Of a stretch of DNA of 64,000 nt, positions 28,151-38,904 are shown one piece after another. Under the pieces are notes generated by a model that was not told where the DNA came from, searched no databases, and saw only the letters and a program-made list of their open reading frames with translations. A program made the position numbers and the translations under genes. The first letter of the stretch is position 1, and every line of letters starts with the position of its first letter. Source of the stretch: an uncultured Lachnospiraceae bacterium (GTDB taxonomy: Bacteria; Bacillota; Clostridia; Lachnospirales; Lachnospiraceae); the NCBI GenBank assembly GCA_949840805.1, contig CATKXR010000005.1, positions 90,049 to 154,048 of the forward strand, in the 5' to 3' direction.

Positions 28151-31100
28151 TTAGTCCGTGACCTTTACCGGGACCGTCACTTCCACGTCATGTTTCCGTT
28201 CATCCATGGTCAGGGAAACTTTCAGCACAATACTGGTCTCTCCTGCCGCCACTCCTGTCACTGCCAAGGAAACACTGCCTCCCGTCTGGCCCGCGTCCCC
28301 TGCCACCGCCGCCGCTGCAACGGACGGCTCTTTGCTCTCCACAGATAACACGACGTCAATAACCGCTGTTTTTCCTTCGGAATTCGCAAAGGTTACTGTA
28401 ATATTTTCGGAATTGCCCGCTTTGATAACCGGCTCCGCCGGAAGGATCCCGGGCGCCGTTGCCGTGACCGGGACAGCGCTGATGGCCGTATACGTCCTGT
28501 CACCATAGCTGTACTGGTATCCCAGGCTTACGGAGGAAACCCCGGCCGTGCCGTCGGAAGCCAGTTTCAGGAAAATCCCTTCCGCCCTCTGCTCTATGGC
28601 AGCTGTCTTATGTTCGTCATGATTGACGCTGTCCGGCTGGAAAGAGACGATGATATTCTGCGCGGCCAGATCCAGGACAGGCTGCGCCTCTTCCAGGTTC
28701 CACCTTCTTCCATAAGGCAGAAGTTGGATTTCCACCGCGCCATTGGTAAACACCTCCGCCTTGCCTTCCTTTGGCCTGAGTTCCAGCCTGGCCGTTACAT
28801 TGACCGTAATATCCAAAGTATAGACATCGGAACCCAGCCTGTAAGTCACGGTCAGCACCGTAGTCCCCACGCCGTTTCCCGTCACTGTCAACTGAAATCC
28901 TGCCTCCTGTCCCGGCCCGGCCATGACGACATTCCCCGCGCCTGCGGCAATAGCCGGGTTGGCGCTTGTCACCTCCCATGTTCCCCCAAAGCTTACGTCC
29001 TCTGACAAGCCCAGCATCTCTGTGAGAGAATTCTTTGTAAACAGATCCAGTTCCATTGACCTGCCGCCATTGGGCCTGACAATCCCGTTCTGGGGCCAGC
29101 TTCCATAATGGACGTGGATGCTGCGTTTTCCCCTGGTAAGGATAGTGGGGAAAGGATAGTTTAATCCGGCCAGGTCCGGTTCGCTGTCCGGGGCATAGCT
29201 GTATCTGCCTGCCATGGAATAACCATCGTCATTCTCGCTGGTGACAGGGGAAAAGGCAGGCAAAAGGGCATAGATGTTTTTTGTCTGTCCCTTGATAGGA
29301 ATGTCCTGCTGGCCGGCTAACTGGGGGTAGGTCAGGGAATGGATGTCGTTTTGTTCCGTCCTGGTGTATAGCCTCAGCACATCCTCCCAGTTTGTGGAAA
29401 CTTTGTTTGCTCCGTTCTCAACGATCAGCCATCCTTTAAACGTATATGTATATCGGTTTCCTCCCTGCCACTTCCTCTCAAACAATGCACTGCCTGTAAT
29501 TTGCGAATTCCCGCCTCCGGAAGAATCCGGTCCCTGGTTCGTATAATAGTAATCGGTTCCATTCACCTGGATTGTGCCGAATGATATGCCGTTCAAATTC
29601 CTGCTGTCATATGTTTTGTCTACCACCCATTTATCTGTGGAGGGTACCCCTTCTATAATGACAGAAACTGCATCGTCCAGCTCCATCCCCAGATAATAAT
29701 CGTTGGAAAGAGGCACGTAAAAATCGTCCGATCCTCCTGTTCCGCCGATCGCATAAAGATTTTTGATATTTCCCGCGCTCTTGTCAGGAAGATCCATATA
29801 GCTGTAACTGTTATTCACCGGCACACTCCCCCCTGTGGCAGTGACGCTGTAATAGGGCACATACATAGGCCGCATGCCTGCGCCGCCGATGATTCCTCCT
29901 ATATAGCGGCCGGAACGGATGACGTTCTTTCCCGAAACCTTTATTTTTCCGCCTGCATAACAATAATTGATATCCGCCACACAGGCCCCGGCCAGGCCTC
30001 CGGCCCGCAGAGGCGAACCATTTTCAATATTCCAGTCATTATGCGCTGCCGTAAGGTCAATGGTGGTCACGGCCGTACACCCTTCCAGGGACAGGTTGCA
30101 TACTCCCACCAGGCCGCCCACCGCCCCGCCGCCATAGAAATCGCTGTTGATATAGGTTGTCTTGTCTATAATCGTATATCCTGCCACACAGCAGTTGGAA
30201 ATGGTCTTACTGGCGTCCGTGTTCTCCGAAGAAACTCCTGCCAGGCCCACCAACCCTCCTGCCGCGTACCAGCTATAATACTTGCTAAAGGAAGAGCTTC
30301 CTGTGACGGTTACTGTGTTTTCCCCGCTTTCCGAATACAGGACAATGTTCTTCAGGGTGGCGTCCAGGGTGACGCCGAACAGACCCACGCAGTTGGCGCC
30401 TTCTGCCTGGATATTGATATTTTTGACGGTATATTCGTTTCCGTCATAGCTGCCTCCGAACCATGCGGTCAAAATCGCCGTATCTGGGGTGGAAGCGCCG
30501 TCTTCCCCGGCTTTCTTATCCCTGAAAGCCGCAATCGGGGTAACGTCTGTGTCCTTTCCGTCTTTCTTTTTTCCGTCCAGATCATGGCTTTGCACCCAAT
30601 AATAGTCGTAAGGCTCCGTCCAGGAATAATTATAATTTCCCATTGTCACCCCGTCCGTGCTATACCTTACGTCATGGCTTAAGTACAGGAATCCGTACTG
30701 ATTTCCCCCATAATATCCGTTTGCGTTATTATATACGATTCGGTTTACGCTGTATCCCCTCACATCGCCGCCTGAGCTGTCATTATCCGTAACCAAATGC
30801 CAGTTCATACATTGAAGCTGATACAAAGCCCTGATTCCGTAGGGATTTTCCTCTGTCATCCCGGGAGCTTTTTTCAGGGCATCCGAATTCAGTTTCCATC
30901 CGGCAGAGTCTGCCACGGACATGGAGTCCGCAAAATGGGGATTCAGGATAAAGGCAACGCGGATCCCTGCCTGTTCCAGAGTAAAACTGCCATTGGGCTT
31001 TCTCCTGTAGTTCTTGATCCGGACCAGGCTGCCGCTTGCATCCGTGTAGCCATAAGGATTTGTATAAGTGACGTGGTTTTTGTCTTCATACTCTCCGGCC

Positions 31101-34100
31101 GGATACAGCCCGCCTCCATCCTCTTCCATTCCGTAAGTGTGATAGGAATGGAAATCATATTTAGGCATTAAATCTTTTAAAGCCTGATCCACAGCCTCGT
31201 CAGAGGGGTATCCGCCGTGGAAGGTTTCTCCCACTCCTCCGTCCGGCGAGTAATAGATATCTTCCGCAGAGATCCGTACTAAGCTCCCCTCCTGCCCGTA
31301 ATACCCGTATCCATAGTCCGTCACCACGCCCCCATCGCTGTGGGCCGTGGAAAGGGTCGTATTCTTGGTAATGCTCCGCTTGTTCAGGTCTGCCGCCAGA
31401 AGGCTGATATGGTAAGAGCTTCTCCCTTCTGTCTCCAGCCGTTCCCAATAATACACCCCCATCACCCCCAGCTCCATGGGAACCGGGAACTGGCCGTAAT
31501 GGACATACTCCCCCCGTCCGTTTACCACCACGGCCGGATAAGGATAGACGCCGCCGTTCCATTCTAACACTTCTGCCCCTTTTCCCATTCCGGCCACTAA
31601 TGAAACGTCCCCTTCCGTCATCTGCTGGTAGGTGGCCTGGGCCGCCTTTCTCGGGGTATAATCGGCATTATAAGAAACGCCCCGGTAAGTAAAGTTGCCG
31701 ATATTCAGGTAATACGTCCCCTTTTGTTTTCCCTCCGTCACGCCGCAGAAACCATAGGTCTCCACATTCATGCCGCTGGATTCCAGGTCCACCGCTCCAT
31801 AACTGTCCTCGATAGTCCCCCTGTTATATCCTGCAAACCCGCAGACCCGCGCCTCTGAGGTGGAATCTACTTCCGCCATGACCCTGCCTGTGGCATAACA
31901 GGCCGAAACCATGCCGCTCTCCGTATTTTCTCCCACAAAGCCTCCCACATAAGCGGTCCCGTAGCTGGAGTTATCCGCGGAAAGAGACGCGCACTCGGCA
32001 GCGCAGTTTTTGATCTGGCCCTGGTTCTGCCCGGCAAGGCCTCCTACATAAATGGTGCTTCCGAATGCCTGCCCGACCAGGTTGATGCCTGCCACGGCAC
32101 AGTTTTCGATGGCGCCGGAATTTCCCCCGGCCAATCCTCCCACATACAGATTGTCTGAAGAATTTCCCATGGAAACGGAAAAGGACTTTTCCGCGTCCAG
32201 AATATAAACCACATTTTTTATCCTTCCGCTGGAATACCCGAACAGGCCGGCATAGAGCCGCTCGCGTCCTCTTCTCGTATCAAAAGTGACATTCCGGATG
32301 ATATGGCAGCCTCCGTCATACGTTCCTGCAAAAGGCAGGGCATAGCTGCCTACCGGCTCCTGGACAAACCCCTCCGCAAACAGGTCGTATCCCGTATAAA
32401 GGCCGTAATCCAGCTCCAACTCCTGGTTGTATATATAATCATGGCTGTTGTGGTAATAATCCCCATGGCAGCTAAGCATATACAGATGCCTGGGAGTCCT
32501 GACGGATACCGGCAGTCTCTTTACTGCCGCCTCTGTGTCCAGGTTCTCGTCGTATGGGAGCACGCTTCTGGCAAAATGGGGGCAGTAATAATATTCCCCG
32601 CTCATCGTCTCCCCGGATAAAACGTAACTGAATTGAATATACTGGTAAAAATTTTCTTCCGTATAAGGCTGGTTCACAATCTCCCCGGGCAGGCAGGCCA
32701 GGTAATACATCTTGTCGCCATCCGCCACACCGGGAAGCTCGGAAAGGGTATACTCCCATTCCAGGCTTTTTTGCGGCCCGGCGCCCTCCTCTCCTTCCTC
32801 CCCCATGCTGTCATAGGTAAACAACAGTTTCAGGCTGTCCCCGAGAGTACCCATGTCTTCTTCGCTTATGACCACGGCATACCCGTCTTTCACCACGCGG
32901 GAATCATCGAGAAGCAGGCTCACATTGCCTCCTTCAAAGCCATGGCCGCCATCCGTGTATTGCTCATAGTAGGCCAGGCTGAAATTGTGGAACTGCACTC
33001 CCCAGTCTCCGTAATGAGGAAGGTCCTTTAAACCGGGGAAACTGTAGATATCCATATCAAAATCCGTCTTCAGGTTATAGGGATGGCTTTCTCTGTAAGA
33101 CTTCCATCCAAAGGCCGCCCCGCCCATCACCACGGCAAAATCATCGTCCGAACCGGAAGCATTCGTCATGTCATAATAATCCTTGACATAAATATCCTCA
33201 TTCTCCTCCGACAGCATGCTGCGGAAACGCAGGTAATAAATTTTAGAAGAATTGCTTCCCTCTTTCGCCATATTAGGACACAAAGGCACGATATTGTCCG
33301 GGCTCCCGTTTTCCATTCCCGGATACCGCATGGCGGAATAAGTATGGCTCACCAAAAACGCGCCGTTTCCCAGGCACAGGCCGGCTCCTTCGGCCGTCCT
33401 TTCCATATCGGCAAATCCGGCGCTGTAACAGTACCGGATATCCGCGCTGCCTTCGGACCGGCCGATCAGCCCCGCCGCAGAACCTTTGGCGGCGGAGCCT
33501 GACGCCGGCCCAGACAGATAACAGTCGGCGTAAGAACGCTCCATTGTCACGTTCCCCAGGTTCTTTCCTATGAGTCCTCCCACGGTCATCCCCTCGATCA
33601 GGGTGGAAGCCAGGCAGTTCTTTATCTCGTTGTTTTCTCCGTCCAATATCCCGGCAAGCCCTCCTGCCTCCCCGTCCCCCTGTACCTGATAACGGTATCC
33701 TCTGCTGCTGTCTCCCAAAAGCCCCCGCAGGTTAAAGCTTCCTGCAATGGATTCCCAATATACCTGGCAGCCCTCAAAAACCGTGTTTTCGGCCCTGCCT
33801 GCCAGCACAGCCACAGGTTTCCCCCCAGAAGCCCGGACGGAGGCATTTACCATGCGGACGTCTGAAATTTTCATATCTTTTGTCTCGGCAAACAAGGCCG
33901 CGGCCGTTTTTGTGCCGCTGCTTGCCTGCGTGACTGCCAGATTGCGGATGACAAACCCGTTTCCTTCATAGCTTTTCAGCCCCGTATGCTCAATCGGCAC
34001 AAATTCGTAAGACGCGGACTCGTAAGAAGCACAGTTGATATTGGTCTTCTGTACGGCTTTCTTCTTCTCTCCTGTTTTTGAGACGGAAGGTTCTAAGTTC

Positions 34101-35071
34101 TGGAGATGGCGCAGATATTCCACATACGCTGTATCTCCCGCGCTGCCCTTGGCAAAAAGGCTGTTGTCCTCCGCCACGGCCGTGCTTGCGCTGGCTCCCA
34201 TATGGGACACGACAGCCGTAACCGTAAAATCCCCGCCGAACTCATCCGGCGCGTCAATCGCCCCGTCAAAAAGATTATAAAAATGCTTTCCCTCTTCTAA
34301 GGAGTCCAGGACCCAGGAATAGGAATAGACTCTGTAATTGCCGCTGAATGCCGGGGAACCCTCCGGTTCCAGAGGAACCGAACAGCCGCCGCAGGCCAGT
34401 TCCACCTGAAGGGAGGTGGCGTCTGCCAGGGAATTCGGCACACGGTAACTGACATTCAGGAGAAGCCTTTCCCGGTTGACAATCTCAATGACAGGGGTAA
34501 ACAAAGCGCCGATGTTGCCGCTTTCCGCTGTCTGGCTCCCATAATAACCGATCATGGGTTTGTTCTTCATCCTCTTATTTCTTGGAACGCCTCTCCACAT
34601 AGTATAAAAGGCCTGAAAATCATCCACGGCCATGTCCTTGTAGGAAAAAAACACATCCGTGACGTTCCCGCCCTCAGGTTCGTACACCGCATAAAAATAT
34701 CCGTCGAGCAGAGAGGGGTCCACACTCCCTGCCGGCAGCAGGTCTTCCATGGCCTGATAGCCGGGACGGTATTCTTTATAATAAAAAACCTCCTCCTTAC
34801 TGCCTCCCTCCGCATCCACGGAAGAAAACGTTACGGCGTTTCCCTGGGACTCTTCCACGACCAGCCCTTTTAGGCTCCCCTCGCCGTGGAGGAGAAGCGC
34901 CCTGTTTTCCGCCGCCATATAGATTTCCCGGGCAGCATTGTCAAGCTCCGTAATCTGAAGCCAGCGCATATAGTAAGCGACTCCTGCTGACGACACAGCC
35001 AGCAAAATAGTCAAAATGTTTACAACCACCAACATTTCCACCAATGTAAAGCCTTTATTTTTGCCTGCCAT
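28151..35071 (-). CDS. Giant (2306 aa) prepilin-like adhesin with GLUG repeats and C-terminal Ig-like region
   Basis: NKGFTLVEMLVVVNILTILLAVSSAGVAYYMRW N-terminus; repeated VGGLAGxNxGxIxNCxA (GLUG-type) motifs; C-terminal beta-rich VTATAPGILPAEPVIKAGNSENITVTFANSE... Confidence 0.9.
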   Translation of the reverse strand: MAGKNKGFTLVEMLVVVNILTILLAVSSAGVAYYMRWLQITELDNAAREIYMAAENRALLLHGEGSLKGLVVEESQGNAVTFSSVDAEGGSKEEVFYYKEYRPGYQAMEDLLPAGSVDPSLLDGYFYAVYEPEGGNVTDVFFSYKDMAVDDFQAFYTMWRGVPRNKRMKNKPMIGYYGSQTAESGNIGALFTPVIEIVNRERLLLNVSYRVPNSLADATSLQVELACGGCSVPLEPEGSPAFSGNYRVYSYSWVLDSLEEGKHFYNLFDGAIDAPDEFGGDFTVTAVVSHMGASASTAVAEDNSLFAKGSAGDTAYVEYLRHLQNLEPSVSKTGEKKKAVQKTNINCASYESASYEFVPIEHTGLKSYEGNGFVIRNLAVTQASSGTKTAAALFAETKDMKISDVRMVNASVRASGGKPVAVLAGRAENTVFEGCQVYWESIAGSFNLRGLLGDSSRGYRYQVQGDGEAGGLAGILDGENNEIKNCLASTLIEGMTVGGLIGKNLGNVTMERSYADCYLSGPASGSAAKGSAAGLIGRSEGSADIRYCYSAGFADMERTAEGAGLCLGNGAFLVSHTYSAMRYPGMENGSPDNIVPLCPNMAKEGSNSSKIYYLRFRSMLSEENEDIYVKDYYDMTNASGSDDDFAVVMGGAAFGWKSYRESHPYNLKTDFDMDIYSFPGLKDLPHYGDWGVQFHNFSLAYYEQYTDGGHGFEGGNVSLLLDDSRVVKDGYAVVISEEDMGTLGDSLKLLFTYDSMGEEGEEGAGPQKSLEWEYTLSELPGVADGDKMYYLACLPGEIVNQPYTEENFYQYIQFSYVLSGETMSGEYYYCPHFARSVLPYDENLDTEAAVKRLPVSVRTPRHLYMLSCHGDYYHNSHDYIYNQELELDYGLYTGYDLFAEGFVQEPVGSYALPFAGTYDGGCHIIRNVTFDTRRGRERLYAGLFGYSSGRIKNVVYILDAEKSFSVSMGNSSDNLYVGGLAGGNSGAIENCAVAGINLVGQAFGSTIYVGGLAGQNQGQIKNCAAECASLSADNSSYGTAYVGGFVGENTESGMVSACYATGRVMAEVDSTSEARVCGFAGYNRGTIEDSYGAVDLESSGMNVETYGFCGVTEGKQKGTYYLNIGNFTYRGVSYNADYTPRKAAQATYQQMTEGDVSLVAGMGKGAEVLEWNGGVYPYPAVVVNGRGEYVHYGQFPVPMELGVMGVYYWERLETEGRSSYHISLLAADLNKRSITKNTTLSTAHSDGGVVTDYGYGYYGQEGSLVRISAEDIYYSPDGGVGETFHGGYPSDEAVDQALKDLMPKYDFHSYHTYGMEEDGGGLYPAGEYEDKNHVTYTNPYGYTDASGSLVRIKNYRRKPNGSFTLEQAGIRVAFILNPHFADSMSVADSAGWKLNSDALKKAPGMTEENPYGIRALYQLQCMNWHLVTDNDSSGGDVRGYSVNRIVYNNANGYYGGNQYGFLYLSHDVRYSTDGVTMGNYNYSWTEPYDYYWVQSHDLDGKKKDGKDTDVTPIAAFRDKKAGEDGASTPDTAILTAWFGGSYDGNEYTVKNINIQAEGANCVGLFGVTLDATLKNIVLYSESGENTVTVTGSSSFSKYYSWYAAGGLVGLAGVSSENTDASKTISNCCVAGYTIIDKTTYINSDFYGGGAVGGLVGVCNLSLEGCTAVTTIDLTAAHNDWNIENGSPLRAGGLAGACVADINYCYAGGKIKVSGKNVIRSGRYIGGIIGGAGMRPMYVPYYSVTATGGSVPVNNSYSYMDLPDKSAGNIKNLYAIGGTGGSDDFYVPLSNDYYLGMELDDAVSVIIEGVPSTDKWVVDKTYDSRNLNGISFGTIQVNGTDYYYTNQGPDSSGGGNSQITGSALFERKWQGGNRYTYTFKGWLIVENGANKVSTNWEDVLRLYTRTEQNDIHSLTYPQLAGQQDIPIKGQTKNIYALLPAFSPVTSENDDGYSMAGRYSYAPDSEPDLAGLNYPFPTILTRGKRSIHVHYGSWPQNGIVRPNGGRSMELDLFTKNSLTEMLGLSEDVSFGGTWEVTSANPAIAAGAGNVVMAGPGQEAGFQLTVTGNGVGTTVLTVTYRLGSDVYTLDITVNVTARLELRPKEGKAEVFTNGAVEIQLLPYGRRWNLEEAQPVLDLAAQNIIVSFQPDSVNHDEHKTAAIEQRAEGIFLKLASDGTAGVSSVSLGYQYSYGDRTYTAISAVPVTATAPGILPAEPVIKAGNSENITVTFANSEGKTAVIDVVLSVESKEPSVAAAAVAGDAGQTGGSVSLAVTGVAAGETSIVLKVSLTMDERKHDVEVTVPVKVTD

Positions 35072-35096
35072 GCATCTACCGCCTTCCTGATGAATA

Positions 35097-35639
35097 TTAA
35101 TCTGAAACCTGATATTCGAAAAATACCAATGTGGTCCTCACCGATACCCCAAAGTCCTGACCGCTGTTAATGCTGATATTCAGATCGTCGATCATGCAGC
35201 GGTACTTACTGTCTTTCAGAGCCTGCAGAACCTTTCTGGCCTCCCCGTAATCAAGGCTTGTAAAACGCAGCGAAATCTGCCTGCGCACAATGGATTCCTT
35301 TGCGTCCACCGTGCCGAAGCTTAAAGAATACTCTTGTGTGCCTTCCAAAATGCTGTTCAGCTCCAGCATTACCTGGGTCAGATTGTCATAAGGCGCAATC
35401 CCCACCGGGGCAGCGGCGCCGGAAAACAGTTCCTCTATTTCTTTTTCCATCCGTTTTTTCTCGTCCAGTTTTCCTGAGGCCTGCTGGATCTGTTCCTGCG
35501 TGCCGGCAAGCCGGGCTTCCGCCTGGCGGATTTTTTCCGTCATCGGCGTGTAAAACAGGAGAATATAACCGCTGGACAGGGAAAGAACCAGCAAAATCAA
35601 AAGCAGCACGATTTCCCTGGCTGATAACCGTCTTCTCAT
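35097..35639 (-). CDS. pilO: PilO-like pilus assembly protein
   Basis: Short N-terminal TM, coiled-coil TEKIRQAEARLAGTQEQIQQASGKL, position after pilN. Confidence 0.7.
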   Translation of the reverse strand: MRRRLSAREIVLLLILLVLSLSSGYILLFYTPMTEKIRQAEARLAGTQEQIQQASGKLDEKKRMEKEIEELFSGAAAPVGIAPYDNLTQVMLELNSILEGTQEYSLSFGTVDAKESIVRRQISLRFTSLDYGEARKVLQALKDSKYRCMIDDLNISINSGQDFGVSVRTTLVFFEYQVSD

Positions 35640-36241
35640 CGTGGCTCCTCCTCTTTCTTTTGCGGCTCCTTAGCCAGTTCCAGCAGCATGCTGACCTCGA
35701 TGTCCTCCCCTCCGCTTATGGTGGAGGAAGCGGTATCCACCGTGATTTTTACCACCGAAGGATCCTTCTCTAAAAGGCTGACAATGGCCGACGTCTGAGC
35801 CAGGTTTACTCCTGAAAATTTAATGACCGCATTCTTATCTTTTATGGAGATACTGCTTATATCGGCCTCTATCCATACCGCCCTTCTGACAAGATCCAGG
35901 ATCTCGATACAGTCAATATGGGCCTCTTCCTCCTCTGTGGCCGAGTACCGTTCATACCGCTCTTTCACCTCTCTGTAGTCCGAAAGCTGCTCCTGTATAT
36001 TTTCAAGCTGTCTTTCTTTTACGATCACCTGATTTTCCAGATCATGGCAGTGCACAAAAATATCATATATCATAAATTTCGAAAATCCCAGCATAAGCGC
36101 CAGGACAAACAGGATATATAGCGCAACGGTAGCCGGAAAGGTAGTCCTGTCCGGCTTATAATATAGGTTCATATGCTGTTTGCAGGGATAGGCGCCTCCC
36201 CTCCCCCTGGCCTGCTTCTTGTTGGACATATTCCCTTCCAT
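35636..36241 (-). CDS. pilN: PilN-like pilus assembly protein
   Basis: Single TM FPATVALYILFVLALMLGFSKFMIYD, coiled coil, located between pilM and pilO. Confidence 0.7.
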   Translation of the reverse strand: MEGNMSNKKQARGRGGAYPCKQHMNLYYKPDRTTFPATVALYILFVLALMLGFSKFMIYDIFVHCHDLENQVIVKERQLENIQEQLSDYREVKERYERYSATEEEEAHIDCIEILDLVRRAVWIEADISSISIKDKNAVIKFSGVNLAQTSAIVSLLEKDPSVVKITVDTASSTISGGEDIEVSMLLELAKEPQKKEEEPR

Positions 36242-36248
36242 CCTTTTG

Positions 36249-37319
36249 TCATCCCCCTTTCTCAGCCATGGACACCCCTGCGGCATAAATGCCGGACAGC
36301 CAGTCAGGCGTCTCGTCCGCCGTCTGCGGGAGAAGATCTTTTACAGACAAAAGTTCCGTTGTCAGGGTGTCGCGGATCATATGGCGCAGAGGTTTTATAT
36401 TGGCTCCCCCTCCTACCAGATAGATGCCGTCAAGCCGGCTGTCAGGGTAGGTAAACTGATAAAAATTGATAACCTTTAAGATTTCCACCGAGATCCTGTT
36501 ATAGATATCCTGGCATACCGGGTTTTCCAGCACATTCTGGTAATTCTTAAGCTTATAAGAATTGGCAAGGAATTCATCCACTCCCAGATGGTCCGCAATG
36601 GCGGCATCCAGGTTACGCCCTCCGATGGCGATCTGCCTCGTGGCCTGGATCCGGTCCCGGTACGTCACCATAATCGTGGTGGACAGATGTCCCAGATCCA
36701 CAAAACAGTAATCTAGGTTCTCGTCCCCCTTCCGTCTGAAATACCCTTTCATCAGGGAGATCAGAGCCATCTCCTGAGGCAGGAGCACTTTTAAGCGGAT
36801 TCCCGCCCGGGCAAATATCCGGATATACTGGTAAATCTGCTCCTTTGAGGCCACCGCCGCCATCATGGTTATATCCTGCTGCATTTCCCCCTCTTCGTCC
36901 AAAAGCTCCTCCCCGGAAGCGGATGACTCCGGAAATTGCGCCGTCCCTTCTTTCTCCGGGAAAAGTTCGGTGCAAACAGCGTAATCACAGAAATACCGGT
37001 CCGCATCCCCATGGATCAGATCGGAAAATTCATAGGGAAGATTAAGCAAAAGCTGCTCCACGGTCATCCTGGGCATCGTCACCAGACGGCAGATCGCCTG
37101 GTCCAAAGAAAGCGCCAAAGCCGCATCCCCTTTCGGAAGTCTCAGGCTTTTTCTGGTATTTTTCAGGAAATCGGCAAATGTGTTGGGCATGGCGATTTCC
37201 CCGTTTTCTATCATGTTTTCCGGCAGGCGGATATCATGGAATTCCAGCCTTCCGGCCCTGTTTACCGCAATCTTCATGCGGTTGCTCCCAATATCGAACC
37301 CCATCTTTATCTTTGCCAT
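36249..37319 (-). CDS. pilM: PilM-like actin-fold ATPase
   Basis: MAKIKMGFDIGSNRMKIAV; YCFVDLGHLSTTIMVTYRD; GIYLVGGGANIKPL. Confidence 0.88.
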   Translation of the reverse strand: MAKIKMGFDIGSNRMKIAVNRAGRLEFHDIRLPENMIENGEIAMPNTFADFLKNTRKSLRLPKGDAALALSLDQAICRLVTMPRMTVEQLLLNLPYEFSDLIHGDADRYFCDYAVCTELFPEKEGTAQFPESSASGEELLDEEGEMQQDITMMAAVASKEQIYQYIRIFARAGIRLKVLLPQEMALISLMKGYFRRKGDENLDYCFVDLGHLSTTIMVTYRDRIQATRQIAIGGRNLDAAIADHLGVDEFLANSYKLKNYQNVLENPVCQDIYNRISVEILKVINFYQFTYPDSRLDGIYLVGGGANIKPLRHMIRDTLTTELLSVKDLLPQTADETPDWLSGIYAAGVSMAEKGG

Positions 37320-37355
37320 GCTGACTCTCCTTTGCCTGATGGTAATCTCAAACAT

Positions 37356-38150
37356 TTAAAACAAATTTAAATACCACTCGATAAACGGATCCCCAAAGCT
37401 CACCGCCGCCAGGCACCCCATACACAAAAAAGGGCCGAAGGCAATGGCGCCGTCAGGATGTCCGTCCTTATGGAAAATTTTTCCGGCCACGGCCCAGGCT
37501 AATCCCAGAAGACACGATATAAAGATCGTCAAAAACATTTTTTTCCAATCCATATACATGCCTAACACAAACATCAGTTTGATGTCGCCGCCTCCCATGG
37601 TCTCCTTCCCCATAACCTTGTCCATGGCCAGGGTCAGGCCCAGCATTGCCGGGGGAATGATCAGAACCCCTCCCAGCATTGACAACAGCTCCTTCCCCAG
37701 CGAGCCATGAAACAAGACAAAAAACAACAAACGATTGACGGCCAGCGACAACAGCAGCCCGTCCGGAATAATCCGCTCCGCACCGTCAATCAGAGAAAGA
37801 GCCAAAAGCAACGTCCCGGCAGCCAGCCACATCAGCACATCCCACGACAGCCCGAACCGAAAAACCACCCCCGCATACACGACAGCCCCGCCAAGTTCCG
37901 CCATAAGGCAGGCCGGCGGAATTTTCACCCCACAATAACGGCACCGCCCTCTGCACACTATATAACTCACGACAGGCATCAAATCCAAAACACGCAGGAC
38001 ATGGCCGCAGGCTTCACAATGAGAGCGTCCCCTTAAGACGCTCTCCCCCGACTGCCGCCTGGAAACCACACAACACAAAAAACTACCAATTACACTGCCC
38101 AGTATGGCTGACCAAAACGTAAAATAAATGGCCAGGGTTTGCGTTGACAT
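37356..38150 (-). CDS. pilD: Prepilin peptidase
   Basis: SFLCCVVSRRQSGESVLRGRSHCEACGHVL; CRYCG; ETMGGGDIKLMFVLGMYM. Confidence 0.92.
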   Translation of the reverse strand: MSTQTLAIYFTFWSAILGSVIGSFLCCVVSRRQSGESVLRGRSHCEACGHVLRVLDLMPVVSYIVCRGRCRYCGVKIPPACLMAELGGAVVYAGVVFRFGLSWDVLMWLAAGTLLLALSLIDGAERIIPDGLLLSLAVNRLLFFVLFHGSLGKELLSMLGGVLIIPPAMLGLTLAMDKVMGKETMGGGDIKLMFVLGMYMDWKKMFLTIFISCLLGLAWAVAGKIFHKDGHPDGAIAFGPFLCMGCLAAVSFGDPFIEWYLNLF

Positions 38151-38153
38151 GGT

Positions 38154-38606
38154 TTATTCTGTTACCAGTTCTAAGCTGTCTAAATCATCTTCTGTAGGAA
38201 TATCATAACTAGTAGGTTGATCTTCTGACCACTTTAAATAAACAACATCTGCATCGCCTTTGGTATCCCCGTCTCCGATAGCAACCCAGAGATCCAGCCC
38301 TTTATGGTCAGTACATTTCCCATATCCATCACCACTTGAGGTTTCCTCCAAACATCCATTAGTTGCATCATACCAGTAATAATCCCCAGGAGTAAAATCG
38401 GTAGCATTTGTCATATACATAATAAGCGCCTCCGCCTTCGCCGACCTTTCATTAGCCGCATCCGTCGCTTTTCTGGCCCTTTCCAGCGCGGTCCCCACCA
38501 AAGGAATAGACACGGCGATCAGTATGGCAATAATAGCGACAACGATCAACATTTCAATCAGGGTAAAGCCTCCCTGTTTTTTCATTTTACTTCTGAACTT
38601 TCTCAT
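38154..38606 (-). CDS. pilA: Major type IV pilin
   Basis: MRKFRSKMKKQGGFTLIEMLIVVAIIAILIAVSIPLV. Confidence 0.92.
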   Translation of the reverse strand: MRKFRSKMKKQGGFTLIEMLIVVAIIAILIAVSIPLVGTALERARKATDAANERSAKAEALIMYMTNATDFTPGDYYWYDATNGCLEETSSGDGYGKCTDHKGLDLWVAIGDGDTKGDADVVYLKWSEDQPTSYDIPTEDDLDSLELVTE

Positions 38607-38760
38607 AATATATTTCTCTCTTTTCTCTTAATATTTTTTCTATAATACTTTTTCCGTCATTACGATCCAAAAATCAATATTGTCAAACTACGGATCCCCT
38701 CCCCATTACCGACACCGCTTAACAAGGCGACGGTACTCCATACGTCAGCCGGCAACCCAG

Positions 38761-38904
38761 CCTGTGTAGCTGCCCGTACCCCGGGAAACCCTCGAAGAAC
38801 GTCGGCGCTTAATGAGCCGGGACGGTTCTCCCGGCGAATTTAGCGTCCGCTACGTTCTTCACGGAGCGGGAGCGCGTTTTCCGGGGTACGGGCAGCTACA
38901 CAGG
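38761..38904 (-). ncRNA. Long intercistronic structured RNA between pilC and pilA
   Basis: 24-bp perfect arms cctgtgtagctgcccgtaccccgg (38761-38784) / ccggggtacgggcagctacacagg (38881-38904); nested 9-bp arms 38794-38802/38852-38860 and 7-bp hairpin gccggga/tcccggc 38816-38834. Confidence 0.65.
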
